Notes under the pieces: model-generated
Seen by the model: the letters and a program-made list of their open reading frames with translations, nothing else
Told to the model about the DNA's origin: nothing
Database searches by the model: none
Shown here: positions 43,765 to 52,019 of the stretch, in pieces
Layout: each line of letters starts with the position of its first letter
How positions within the stretch are numbered: position 1 is the stretch's first letter
NCBI GenBank assembly: GCA_963522175.1
Contig: CAUQXC010000011.1
Location: forward strand, 1-58,353
DNA from: CAKAHY01 sp963522175
Lineage (GTDB): Bacteria; Bacillota; Clostridia; Lachnospirales; Lachnospiraceae
Direction: 5' to 3'
DNA: 58,353 nt
Made by a program: the position numbers and the translations under genes

Positions 43765-44880
43765 TTACTTTGCCTCTTGTTCTTTTACTTCCTCACCGGA
43801 AAGCTCTTCGGATGAGGTGTTCGCCTGCGCAAGTTCAACATTCGCACCGTCATACAGCTCCTTTGACCATGTGTATATAACATCATCTCCGCTGCCCAGA
43901 CCCTCTGTAATTACAATGTCGCTGTCGTTGTATATGCCTGCCGTAACATCTTTTTTGACAGCTTTTCCGTCTTTTAAAACATATACGAAGGCCTTTCCGT
44001 CCGAATAATACACTGATGAAACCGGAACGGTAAGACTGTCCGTACTTCTTGCCTTTACCAGACTTACCTCGACCTTTGAGCCGCTTGTAAGATCCTGTAT
44101 ATCGTCCACTCCGGCTTTTACATTATATAAGCCGCTTGTCTGGGACACGGTTTCTTCAATCTCTGTAACGGTTCCTGTATATGTTTTTGACCCCTTTTTA
44201 ACCTCTACAGGGTCTCCTATATTGATGAAGTCTCTCACTTCTCCGGTAACTCCGAACTTTACGCTGAAGCCCGACTGTGCGGAAACGACAAAAGCGGGGG
44301 AGCCTTGAGATACCATACCGTGAACCTCTATGTTTTTAGCCTCTACAACTCCGTCTATCGGCGAAATTATATCCGTATATCGCGACTGTAAATCATACTG
44401 ATTTTTTGCGGATGTGTATGACAAATTTGCCTGACTTGCCGCAGATTGCGCCTGTTCGAGATTTTGACTCGATGCCGCACCCGCATTAAAAAGCTCCGTC
44501 GTTCTTGCCAAAGCCGTATTGGCGTCATTCATATTTATTCTTGCCGTATCCATCTGTATTTTCAAAGCGGTAAGCCCGTCCTTGGTAAGGCTTGCGAGAA
44601 CATCACCAGCCTTAACGCTGTCTCCGAGCTTCACATTTACGGACATTACCTCTCCTTGTGCCTTAGGTATTATATCTACGCTTTCGGCAGGACTTAAGGT
44701 TCCTATCTGCTGCACATAGTTAACCACCTCTTTTACTGCCGGATTAACAATCTCGACGGTTGTAGTGTCAACCTTTTCAACAGGAGCCTTCTTACTCATT
44801 ATCTTGAGTGTAATAAGCCCTACAAGTCCCAAAGCTACGGCTCCTCCTATAAGAAATCCCTTTATACCTTTTTTCTTCAT
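43765..44880 (-). CDS. HlyD/AcrA-type membrane fusion protein
   Basis: A 371-residue periplasmic-adaptor-type protein with one N-terminal helix (about 8-26) and no lipobox. It has a split lipoyl domain (GTLSPAESVDIIPKAQGEV and SPIDGVVEAKNIEVHGMV), a short helical hairpin between them (about 100-150), and beta-barrel and membrane-proximal domains. Its C-terminus is acidic. GAGGAG precedes the ATG. It is the second gene of the TetR-led operon. Confidence 0.92.
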   Translation of the reverse strand: MKKKGIKGFLIGGAVALGLVGLITLKIMSKKAPVEKVDTTTVEIVNPAVKEVVNYVQQIGTLSPAESVDIIPKAQGEVMSVNVKLGDSVKAGDVLASLTKDGLTALKIQMDTARINMNDANTALARTTELFNAGAASSQNLEQAQSAASQANLSYTSAKNQYDLQSRYTDIISPIDGVVEAKNIEVHGMVSQGSPAFVVSAQSGFSVKFGVTGEVRDFINIGDPVEVKKGSKTYTGTVTEIEETVSQTSGLYNVKAGVDDIQDLTSGSKVEVSLVKARSTDSLTVPVSSVYYSDGKAFVYVLKDGKAVKKDVTAGIYNDSDIVITEGLGSGDDVIYTWSKELYDGANVELAQANTSSEELSGEEVKEQEAK

Positions 44881-44895
44881 ATTTTCTCCTCTCTA

Positions 44896-45552
44896 TCAAC
44901 TCATATTCAAATAACCTGTTTTGACCATTTCAATTTGTCTCTTAAAAGCTTTTCTGTTAAACTCGACATCCTTATCTCCCGGTCCTTTACCGTAAAGCTT
45001 CTTGTATGTCAGGAAGCCATCAATCGCCCTAAGTGCTTGAGAAAATAAAATATCCAGTACAAAGTAAAAATCTTCAAAACTTTTTCTGTATTCTTCTTTA
45101 CCGTTGTTGTATAAAATTCTTGCCAGATGTATGCCGTCGTCCTCCTCTTCGCTTCCGGGTCCTCCCGCAAGCCCGAGTTCTATGAGCTTTCTAAGCATAC
45201 TGTCAAGCGAAGCCATGTTTCTTATTATCCCGGCGTGTATACTGTTCGTCTCAAGTATCATCGCTTTATCCACGACATTTACGGCAGTTTCGAAGATATC
45301 TCTATTACTATCATAAAAGTTTTGCGCAATAAAGCTATATACAAAACCCAAATAATCCTTTACGATGTACATAAATAAATCTTCCTTATCAACAAAATAA
45401 GTATAGAAACTTCCTCTTGAAATCTCCGCTTTTTTAATTATTTTGTTTATTGATACCTTCTCGTAATCCACAGATACAAATTCTTCTATCGCCGCATCTA
45501 TAATTTTTGTCCTTTTATCTTTTGCAAGATTAAGGAATCTTTCACTCGGCAT
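44896..45552 (-). CDS. TetR-family regulator of the RND operon
   Basis: A 218-residue repressor with helix-turn-helix at about 15-60 (KRTKIIDAAIEEF, ISRGSFYTYFVDKEDLF) and an effector-binding all-helical C-terminal domain. The ATG at 45552 was chosen because AAGGAGG lies 7 nt upstream; the longer frame has no site. It is the first gene of the operon, 15 bp before the membrane fusion gene. Two matching 13-bp palindromes lie in its promoter. It therefore probably represses itself and the pump until a pump substrate binds. Confidence 0.92.
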   Translation of the reverse strand: MPSERFLNLAKDKRTKIIDAAIEEFVSVDYEKVSINKIIKKAEISRGSFYTYFVDKEDLFMYIVKDYLGFVYSFIAQNFYDSNRDIFETAVNVVDKAMILETNSIHAGIIRNMASLDSMLRKLIELGLAGGPGSEEEDDGIHLARILYNNGKEEYRKSFEDFYFVLDILFSQALRAIDGFLTYKKLYGKGPGDKDVEFNRKAFKRQIEMVKTGYLNMS

Positions 45553-45596
45553 TGTTTCCTCCTTTTTTACCTTCTTTAGTACCACTTTTCAAAAAG

Positions 45597-45609
45597 TGAT
45601 ACCCTGTCA
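45597..45609. promoter_or_regulatory. TetR operator O1
   Basis: TGATACCCTGTCA, just downstream of the -10 element. It is nested in a larger inverted repeat CAAAAAGTGA (45590-45599) / TCACTTTTTG (45607-45616). Confidence 0.8.
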
Positions 45610-45616
45610 CTTTTTG

Positions 45617-45645
45617 AGTATACATCAATAGTGACACCCTGTCAA
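45617..45645 (-). promoter_or_regulatory. Promoter of the TetR-RND operon
   Basis: Minus strand TTGACA (45640-45645), 17 bp, TATACT (45617-45622). Confidence 0.9.
45632..45644. promoter_or_regulatory. TetR operator O2
   Basis: TGACACCCTGTCA, a perfect 5-3-5 palindrome that covers the -35 end of the promoter spacer. It is 35 bp from O1 and differs from it at one base. Confidence 0.8.
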
Positions 45646-45701
45646 CATTTCTTAACGACATATTTCATAAGCCAAAGAGTAGAAACAATAAATTTTCTAT
45701 T

Positions 45702-45731
45702 AAAAAAGCCGGTGCCTCAGCATCCGACTTT
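45702..45731 (-). terminator. Terminator after the Cys-rich protein gene
   Basis: On the minus strand AAAGTCGGATGC and GCACCGGCTTT pair, followed by TTTTTT. It is 10 bp past the stop codon of 45742-46215. Confidence 0.85.
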
Positions 45732-45741
45732 ATCTCCGACA

Positions 45742-46215
45742 TTATTTAATTCTTTCCTGTAAGTATTGCTCCGCCTCCGAAGCGCTCAGCTTTCTGACTT
45801 CGGTTTTTGAAAATTCATTATACTGTTTCATGGAAAAAACAGCTTCCCCCGTACCGGTTTTATCTTTATTCTTTTTCAAGTACTCTCCAAACTCGTTTTT
45901 GTCCGCGAATATTTTATATGAAACTTTTCCTTTTGAACTTATAACTTCATATATACCGCAACATTTCTTCGCTGTGTAATCGGCACTTCTCAAATAAAGC
46001 CTTGCTATATCGGCTGTCTTAAAAGGAAAATTCCACCTTTGCATACCTTTTCCCGTATGCTCTATGCAAATACATCTTCCGCACGTTCCGCATATATATT
46101 GAGTATGGTTCAAAAGGCAGTCCGAAGGATTTAAAAGCGGTGTTATTCTGTTTTTATCCGTATAACACTCCTTGCATATCTTTCCGATTTTGATTTTTAA
46201 ATTTTCCGTGCTCAT
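45742..46215 (-). CDS. Cys/His-rich hypothetical protein
   Basis: A 157-residue soluble protein. The N-terminal half holds possible zinc ligands: CKECYTD, then DCLLNHTQYICGTCGRCICIEH, and later KKCCGIYEV. The C-terminal half is charged and helical (EFGEYLKKNKDK, SASEAEQYLQERIK). GGAGGGG lies 6 nt before the ATG at 46215. It is the last gene of a likely operon with the GDPD-like protein, a small membrane protein and the flavodoxin-ferredoxin. I do not recognise the family; metal or DNA binding are both open. Confidence 0.65.
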   Translation of the reverse strand: MSTENLKIKIGKICKECYTDKNRITPLLNPSDCLLNHTQYICGTCGRCICIEHTGKGMQRWNFPFKTADIARLYLRSADYTAKKCCGIYEVISSKGKVSYKIFADKNEFGEYLKKNKDKTGTGEAVFSMKQYNEFSKTEVRKLSASEAEQYLQERIK

Positions 46216-46251
46216 ACAATTCCCCTCCAATTAATTTTTCATTTACCGAAT

Positions 46252-47064
46252 CTACTTTTTAATTGTACCCGGATTTACAAGATCTATTCTATTTGTCCAG
46301 ATAAAACCTGTAAAACCCTCAGGAAGGGCATTCAAACTTTCAATCGTATCAAAGCCCTCCGAGGTGCCAAGACCTCCGGCTGTTACTTCCACACGAGTCC
46401 CCGAAGTCTCCATTCGCTCCATAAATTTATGAGGCCATCCCCACAAAAATTTTGCATACTTCAGAGGCAGTCTAAGATCCGTGTTCCTTATTGATTTAGG
46501 AATGTAACCCGTCCACGAGATTAATTCGTACTGACATAAGGCTGTAATCATGGAACTTTTCGACATTACCTTTAGCTTTAAATTATGACTTTTTAAATAT
46601 TTCGCTCCGGTATCGACGGCACAAACTATGCTCACTTGCCCCTGCCTTTCCTCCGGAAGATATGATAAATTTTCCCATAAAACCTTATAGGTTTCAATTT
46701 TTCCGTCCTTAACCTCTATAATAAATTCCTTATCGGGAAAAGTATCCAAAACTTCATTCATTGTCGGCATAAGTCCTACGCCTTTACCTCTTAAAGGATA
46801 AGTTACACCCCCATCGGCGGTATAACCGTAGCCGATATCAAGCCCTCTCAACTCATCCATGGTATAATCATGAACCGGCTCTTCAATCATAGCGGCGGTA
46901 TTACTGTTCCAATCCGTCTTTGATTCATCAAAAACCTGAGCCAAACCCCTGTGTGCCAAAAACTTATATTCAGTACCTCTTTTAGAGAAAAGACTTGTAT
47001 TATTGAGCCACACCAAAACAATGAAAATAATAATAAAGATTTTTTTGCTTTTCTTTCTTACCAT
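46252..47064 (-). CDS. GDPD-like membrane protein lacking the catalytic segment
   Basis: A 270-residue protein with one N-terminal helix (about 8-26) and a glycerophosphodiesterase-type barrel outside. HRG (His38) is present, but the next 30 residues run straight into DYTMDELRGLDIG. The ENT motif, the metal-binding E-x-D and about 50-60 residues normally between them are missing, as if by an in-frame deletion joining near residues 63-66. GLMPTMNEVLDTFP and the later barrel strands are intact. It is probably catalytically dead, or has a changed role. The ATG at 47064 has GGGAG upstream. Confidence 0.75.
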   Translation of the reverse strand: MVRKKSKKIFIIIFIVLVWLNNTSLFSKRGTEYKFLAHRGLAQVFDESKTDWNSNTAAMIEEPVHDYTMDELRGLDIGYGYTADGGVTYPLRGKGVGLMPTMNEVLDTFPDKEFIIEVKDGKIETYKVLWENLSYLPEERQGQVSIVCAVDTGAKYLKSHNLKLKVMSKSSMITALCQYELISWTGYIPKSIRNTDLRLPLKYAKFLWGWPHKFMERMETSGTRVEVTAGGLGTSEGFDTIESLNALPEGFTGFIWTNRIDLVNPGTIKK

Positions 47065-47090
47065 ACAGCTCTCCCGCAAACGCCTTCGGT

Positions 47091-47366
47091 TTACTTTTTT
47101 CTCTTAAAAAGAGAAACGGAATTTATCACAACGGATGATATCACACAAACCCATAAATATCCGCTCACAGTCGGCATAATATCCGCAAGTCCCGTCCAAT
47201 CTTCATTAATCACACGCATAGCTGCATCCGAATAAAAAGAACATACGGTCAGCAGACTCAAAGACAGACTTATAAACCTGAAGCGCTCGGGCTCTTTATC
47301 ATTAAAGAACCACAGCAGATTCAGTATCGCAAACGTAACAGCTCCAAATCCCGTTATCAGCCACAT
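47091..47366 (-). CDS. Small membrane protein, three helices
   Basis: A 91-residue protein with three hydrophobic segments (about 1-19, 29-45 and 62-83) and a basic C-terminus (SLFKRKK). The ATG at 47366 has GGAGGGAG 4 nt upstream; the longer frame begins in the upstream gap without such a site. It lies between the flavodoxin-ferredoxin and GDPD-like genes. No function is recognised. Confidence 0.7.
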   Translation of the reverse strand: MWLITGFGAVTFAILNLLWFFNDKEPERFRFISLSLSLLTVCSFYSDAAMRVINEDWTGLADIMPTVSGYLWVCVISSVVINSVSLFKRKK

Positions 47367-47418
47367 AAAACTCCCTCCATAAAATTTGACAAACCTGTGC
47401 TTCATTAAAATTACAGCT

Positions 47419-48180
47419 TTACAAATATTTTTCAATGCCGCATTGCTCTGCAACCTTCTTTCCAAGCAAAGTAATAGACTGAGTCGGGCACTTATTTACA
47501 CATCTGTAGCAGACGGTGCACATCTTGCCCGGAACGGCTTTATTCTCTTTCATTTCTATGTTTTTCATAGGGCAAACCTTTGCGCAAACACCGCATCCTA
47601 TGCACTTTTCTCTGTCTATTTTAAGCTTATCGGAATACTCCTTTGTAGAATTGTAGTAATATATTCTCTGCCCGAAAAGCCCCGCAAAATGGCTCCATAA
47701 GCCTATTCCGTCCTGAGAAAATTCACCTTTTTTGAAACTTTCCGCCGAAATTTTAATTTTTTCGTTTGCCTTCTTTACAAGCTGTTTATTGACTTCAAGA
47801 CTCCTTTTAAGAAGCTTTACATCAGCGATACAATCGGGCATTACAAGGTGAAGACCTCCTATAGTCTTTGCTCCGAAGCCTTCCAAAAACCTGCCGAGCA
47901 TACCCGCTCCGTCTCCCGAAAAAAGACCCATGGTTGCTATTATAAAGATTTTCTTATCCTTCCACACGGAAGCATTATTCCTGATAAAGTCCTTTAATAT
48001 CTTGGGAATATTGCTGTAATATACCGGATAACCTATCACCACGGTATCATGCTTTTCTATCTCCGATACCGCTTTCTCATCTTCTATGGAATATGAACCT
48101 ATGCCGTCCGCACATTCCTCTACAAAGCGACCGACACAGTATTTCGTATTCCCCGTTCCGCTGAAATATATACCTACCAT
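47419..48180 (-). CDS. Flavodoxin-ferredoxin fusion (EFR1 type)
   Basis: A 253-residue cytosolic redox protein. Residues 1-150 are a flavodoxin-like domain with the FMN loop YFSGTGNTKYC. Residues about 190-245 are a two-cluster ferredoxin (CIGCGVCAKVCPMKN and CTVCYRCVNKCPTQS). GGAGG lies 8 nt before the ATG. Such proteins move electrons in anaerobes; the partner is unknown. It is the first gene of the minus-strand group down to 45742. Confidence 0.88.
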   Translation of the reverse strand: MVGIYFSGTGNTKYCVGRFVEECADGIGSYSIEDEKAVSEIEKHDTVVIGYPVYYSNIPKILKDFIRNNASVWKDKKIFIIATMGLFSGDGAGMLGRFLEGFGAKTIGGLHLVMPDCIADVKLLKRSLEVNKQLVKKANEKIKISAESFKKGEFSQDGIGLWSHFAGLFGQRIYYYNSTKEYSDKLKIDREKCIGCGVCAKVCPMKNIEMKENKAVPGKMCTVCYRCVNKCPTQSITLLGKKVAEQCGIEKYL

Positions 48181-48240
48181 TTTTAGTGCCTCCCTAAAAA
48201 TATATTTCTTTATATATTTTAATTATAACACTTTATAATA

Positions 48241-48272
48241 CAAAAGAAACTCCGATTTTAAAACGGAGTTTC
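48241..48272 (-). terminator. Terminator after the MerR gene
   Basis: GAAACTCCG (48246-48254) pairs with CGGAGTTTC (48264-48272), followed on the minus strand by TTTTGTATT. Confidence 0.85.
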
Positions 48273-48281
48273 TCTTGTACC

Positions 48282-49016
48282 TTACTTTTTACTTACATAT
48301 TGTTGAATGGCGGTGCAGACATACTGTGCCGTTCCTTCACCAAATTTATCCAAATTAGCTTTAAATTCGGGATTTTCTACATATCCGTGACCGATTTTTG
48401 AAAATACTTCCGGCGAACAGTCAAATGACCATTTACACAGATGCTCATGAAGCCTTTTGGCAAGCTCAACATTTTCCTTTGCCGCAGCTTCCAGTCCTTT
48501 AGACAAATTATCGGCAAACGCGAAGAAAATATCGTTAAATCCGTCAGTCAATTCTTTTTCATGACCTCTCTGCCTGCTGACAGCCTCCTCGATTACTTCC
48601 TTCCCATAAGTGTCAATCGCCTCCTGCTTATATTTCTCGTTATCCTGATATGTAAATCCCTTAAACCTCTCCTTAGCTGACATAACAGTTCTCCCTTCCT
48701 TGGATTCAATAGTCTTTTCCAATGTTTCTATTAATGTCAGAAGTCTATTCTTTTCCTTTTGCATCAAAGTAAGCTGCTTTTTCAGATGGGGCAGACATTC
48801 CTTGTCCCCTGCCGCCAATAACTCTTTAATCTGTTTCAGAGGAAAGTTCAGATATTTATAAAACAATATTGTTTGCAAAATCTGTAAATCTTCATCACAG
48901 TAATATCTGTAACCGTTCTCTCTTTTCTTCGGAGACAATAGACCTATCTCATCATAATGGTGTAAAGTGCGCACCGATACACCGCTTATCTCGCTTACCT
49001 TTTTTACTAAGTACAT
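48282..49016 (-). CDS. MerR-family regulator with TipAS domain
   Basis: A 244-residue activator. Residues 1-70 are the winged helix (VSEISGVSVRTLHHYDEIGLL), 75-105 a dimerising coiled coil, and 115-244 a TipAS-type antibiotic-recognition domain (YKQEAIDTYGKEVIEEA, CKWSFDCSPEVFSKIGHGYVENPEF). TipAS domains bind thiopeptides and other hydrophobic drugs. It has its own MerR-like promoter and a terminator, so it is a single-gene unit. Whether it controls nearby exporters is not shown by sequence. Confidence 0.92.
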   Translation of the reverse strand: MYLVKKVSEISGVSVRTLHHYDEIGLLSPKKRENGYRYYCDEDLQILQTILFYKYLNFPLKQIKELLAAGDKECLPHLKKQLTLMQKEKNRLLTLIETLEKTIESKEGRTVMSAKERFKGFTYQDNEKYKQEAIDTYGKEVIEEAVSRQRGHEKELTDGFNDIFFAFADNLSKGLEAAAKENVELAKRLHEHLCKWSFDCSPEVFSKIGHGYVENPEFKANLDKFGEGTAQYVCTAIQQYVSKK

Positions 49017-49042
49017 TCCTGCTTCCTCCTGACAGGTTAAAG

Positions 49043-49071
49043 TCTATACTATTACGTCGCGTCAGAGTCAA
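49043..49071 (-). promoter_or_regulatory. Promoter of the MerR/TipAS gene
   Basis: Minus strand TTGACT (49066-49071) and TATAGA (49043-49048), 17 bp apart, or a 19-bp spacing to TAGACT as in MerR-activated promoters. Confidence 0.65.
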
Positions 49072-49091
49072 TAACTTTTTACTTGAATTTT

Positions 49092-49739
49092 TTATTTACT
49101 CTCTCCGGAGCTGTAGTCTATCAATGTCAGGGCACCGTCCGCATACTCTCCCAAAAATACATCACTGTATTTATTTAAGCCTCTTTCCTTCATCTCTTTA
49201 ATCAGCCATTCCTCACCCTTACCTATTACAGCCAAAATATCCGCCTGTAAATGTCCGTCCGTTATCAATGGAAATTTCGGATTTTTTTCTCCGGGACGTA
49301 TAATGATAAGCTGACCATTTTGTTCTACCACGGCTCTCTTTACCTCTTTTATCGAGTAAATGTTATTCGTTCTGAGCTTAAAGGCTACATCATGAGCGGA
49401 CAGACCTACTCTCCTGCAATTTTCAATATTGACTTTACCGTTGTCAATAATTATCAGCGCTTTACCGTCGAGCAACTGTTTTGCTTTTACATTATGTTTT
49501 TTTATCCATTTTAAAGTCAACACAAGGACACACCATATACAGAGAATTCCGATATAATCGAGCAGCCTTATACTATTGTTATAAATCACTCCGCCGATGA
49601 TACCGCCAAGCACATAATTTTGTACTTGATCGCCGGCGGATGAAGGTGCCAAATTTCCCTTTCCCGAAATATTTATTATCATTATCAAAGCCAAAAATCC
49701 GATTAGTAATTTTATCGCTACCAAAATAAATCCATTCAT
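49092..49739 (-). CDS. DUF421 (YetF-type) membrane protein
   Basis: A 215-residue protein with three N-terminal helices (about 5-24, 40-58 and 60-78), then the YetF/DUF421 soluble domain (LLDGKALIIIDNGKV, ENCRRVGLSAHDVAFKLRTNNI, VKRAVVEQNGQLIIIRP). Such proteins are found in sporeformers and other Firmicutes; some affect germination, but this one's role is unknown. AGGAGG lies ahead of the ATG. Confidence 0.88.
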   Translation of the reverse strand: MNGFILVAIKLLIGFLALIMIINISGKGNLAPSSAGDQVQNYVLGGIIGGVIYNNSIRLLDYIGILCIWCVLVLTLKWIKKHNVKAKQLLDGKALIIIDNGKVNIENCRRVGLSAHDVAFKLRTNNIYSIKEVKRAVVEQNGQLIIIRPGEKNPKFPLITDGHLQADILAVIGKGEEWLIKEMKERGLNKYSDVFLGEYADGALTLIDYSSGESK

Positions 49740-49799
49740 AATTTTCCTCCTGACATTTAAAATCTTATTTATAATACCTTGTTAAAACAAATCGTAAAC

Positions 49800-50255
49800 T
49801 TATCTTCGTTTTTTCATAATATATTTAAGCTTCGGACTTTCAATCACCTCATCAAGCTCAAATCCCAGCTTCTCATAAACCCTTTTTGCATTTTTATTAA
49901 AATCAAAAACAACCAAGGAAATACTTCGAATATCGGTATCTTCAAAAATCAACTCTATAAAGCTTTTAAGTGCCTCCGTTCCTAAACCCGAACCGGTTTT
50001 TCGAGGATTCAATACAAACCTTCCTATGTGTACGTTATCCTTTTCAATTCGTACCTTTTGTATAATTCCGATAAATTCCCCGTTATCAAATATTGAAAAT
50101 ACATTCTCCAAAGCTTTAATTTTATCATAACTCAGAGGATAAGAAACTGCCGTTCCCATCCATTGTTCCTGAAACTCTTTTCCCTGTCCGTTAGACCATT
50201 TACATAAAATCAGGGAATTGTCTCTATTTATTCCCTCCTCTATTTTTATACCCAT
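49800..50255 (-). CDS. GNAT-family N-acetyltransferase
   Basis: A 151-residue acetyl-CoA-dependent acyltransferase fold. The CoA-binding loop reads RFVLNPRKTGSGLGTEALK (R-x-x-G-x-G/A with Lys in place of one residue), and the C-terminal DFNKNAKRVYEKLGFEL is the typical beta-bulge/AxxxYExLGF end. Its length is normal. The acceptor is unknown. It is divergent to the MATE gene. Confidence 0.87.
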   Translation of the reverse strand: MGIKIEEGINRDNSLILCKWSNGQGKEFQEQWMGTAVSYPLSYDKIKALENVFSIFDNGEFIGIIQKVRIEKDNVHIGRFVLNPRKTGSGLGTEALKSFIELIFEDTDIRSISLVVFDFNKNAKRVYEKLGFELDEVIESPKLKYIMKKRR

Positions 50256-50377
50256 GTTCTCTCCTCATAAGCTTAGTTTACAAAGCCTGCCTTCAAGATT
50301 TTAGCGATTATATCACAATTTTTTTTCATAATCAATCAGGCACAGCCGAACCGCTTTATATTTGTTTAAACAAGTAA

Positions 50378-50406
50378 TTGACTTATTAATGCGCTCCTCA
50401 TATAAT
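50378..50406 (+). promoter_or_regulatory. Promoter of the MATE exporter gene
   Basis: TTGACT (50378-50383), 17 bp, TATAAT (50401-50406). The predicted leader is about 65 nt. Confidence 0.88.
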
Positions 50407-50478
50407 AATACAAGTGCCGAGAAGAATGTATTTACTCGAACTTTTAAAATTACTTTTTATCCTACGGAGGATTTGATA

Positions 50479-51831
50479 ATGTTTAGCAAAGGTAGTTCTT
50501 CCTTTAATAAAGACCTTGTAAGGCTTGCAATTCCGATAATCCTACAAAACCTTGTCAGCACCGCGGTAAACTCGGCGGATGTGGTAATGCTCGGTTTTGT
50601 AGGGCAGGACTCGCTTGCGGCAGGCTCTTTGGCAAATCAGATTATGTTCATATTGAACCTTGTATATATCGGCATTTCTTCCGGTATTATTATGTTGGCC
50701 GCACAATATTGGGGCAAAAAGGATACAAAAACCATAGAACATATAATGGGAATAGGCATGCAGCTTTCCCTTTTCATATCGGTATTATTTTTTATCTCTG
50801 CCTTTTTCTTTCCGCAGTTTTTAATGGGAATTTTTACTAATGATAAAAACCTTATCCTCGTCGGTATGCCTTATCTGCGTGTGGTAAGCTTTTCATATCT
50901 TTTTATGAGTTTCTCACAGGTATATCTGTGTATTATGAGAACTGTAGAGAGAGTAAACTTTTCAACAAATGCCAATGCCGCCGCACTGATTTTAAACATC
51001 ATTTTAAATGCTGTTTTCATTTTCGGACTCTTCGGTGCTCCGAAGCTCGGAATCGTGGGAGTTGCCTTGGCAACCTCCATTGCAAGAGGCGTTGAGCTTG
51101 CAATCTGCCTTGTTGACAATATGTTTCCGAGAGAAATACATTTTCGTACAAGAACACTTTTTGAGATAAATAAAGTTTTATTCTCGGATTTCTTAAAATA
51201 TTCCCTACCCGCTTTCGGCAATGAGATTGTGTGGGGAGTTGCCTTTTCCATGTACTCCGTAATCATGGGGCGACTTGGAAGCGATATGGTTGCGGCAAAT
51301 GCGGTTGTTGCCGTTGCAAGGAACCTCGGAAGTGTTGCCTGCTTCGGTATAGCAAACGCAGGTGCCATTATACTGGGTAAATCTATGGGCTCGGGAAATA
51401 CCGAGACCGTAAAAGCCGACGCCTCACATTTTTTAAAGGTTACCGCTATTTCGGGAGTTTTGGGCGGAGTCGTGATTTTCCTCCTCAGACCTCTCTTTTT
51501 ACGTATGGCGGATTTAACTCCTACTGCACAGGGCTATCTCGGAATAATGTTATTTATAAACATGTATTATATATCGGGGCAAGCTGTTAATACAGCGTGG
51601 ATATGCGGTATATTCCGCTCCGGCGGCGACTCGAAATGGGGCTTTATCTGCGATGTCATAGATATGTGGCTATATGCCGTTCCTCTCGGCTTTATTACTG
51701 CTTTTGTTTTAAAGCTTCCGCCGATGTGGGTATATTTTTTGATTTGTACGGACGAGTTTGTGAAAATACCTTTTGTTTATAAGCATTACAAAAGTTATAA
51801 GTGGCTAAAAAATATCACCAGAGATTTTTAA
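50479..51831 (+). CDS. MATE-family efflux transporter
   Basis: A 450-residue, twelve-helix cation-coupled exporter. The N-half opens LVRLAIPIILQNLVSTAVNSADVVMLG in two pieces near residues 12-38, and the C-half has NIVWG-type EIVWGVAFSMYSVIMGRLG. The longer frame has no initiation signal; CGGAGG sits 9 nt before the ATG at 50479. It is a single-gene unit with a strong promoter. Substrates are not evident; it is MatE/DinF-like in general form. Confidence 0.92.
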   Translation: MFSKGSSSFNKDLVRLAIPIILQNLVSTAVNSADVVMLGFVGQDSLAAGSLANQIMFILNLVYIGISSGIIMLAAQYWGKKDTKTIEHIMGIGMQLSLFISVLFFISAFFFPQFLMGIFTNDKNLILVGMPYLRVVSFSYLFMSFSQVYLCIMRTVERVNFSTNANAAALILNIILNAVFIFGLFGAPKLGIVGVALATSIARGVELAICLVDNMFPREIHFRTRTLFEINKVLFSDFLKYSLPAFGNEIVWGVAFSMYSVIMGRLGSDMVAANAVVAVARNLGSVACFGIANAGAIILGKSMGSGNTETVKADASHFLKVTAISGVLGGVVIFLLRPLFLRMADLTPTAQGYLGIMLFINMYYISGQAVNTAWICGIFRSGGDSKWGFICDVIDMWLYAVPLGFITAFVLKLPPMWVYFLICTDEFVKIPFVYKHYKSYKWLKNITRDF

Positions 51832-51935
51832 TTCAAATATTTATGTCTGTAGATATTTCTATATTGAATTAACTGATAATTCTACACTACACAAGTAAAT
51901 ATACCGAAAAAATCGTGTTAAAATTTTAATTATAC

Positions 51936-51964
51936 TTGAATTCCCTTTTAAAATCATTTACACT
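51936..51964 (+). promoter_or_regulatory. Possible promoter of pntAA
   Basis: TTGAAT (51936-51941), 17 bp, TACACT (51959-51964), about 50 nt ahead of the start codon. Confidence 0.5.
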
Positions 51965-52019
51965 GAAAATATCTATTCTTAGTTAAACACTGGGAAATCA
52001 TGAAAGGGGGATTTAAAAC

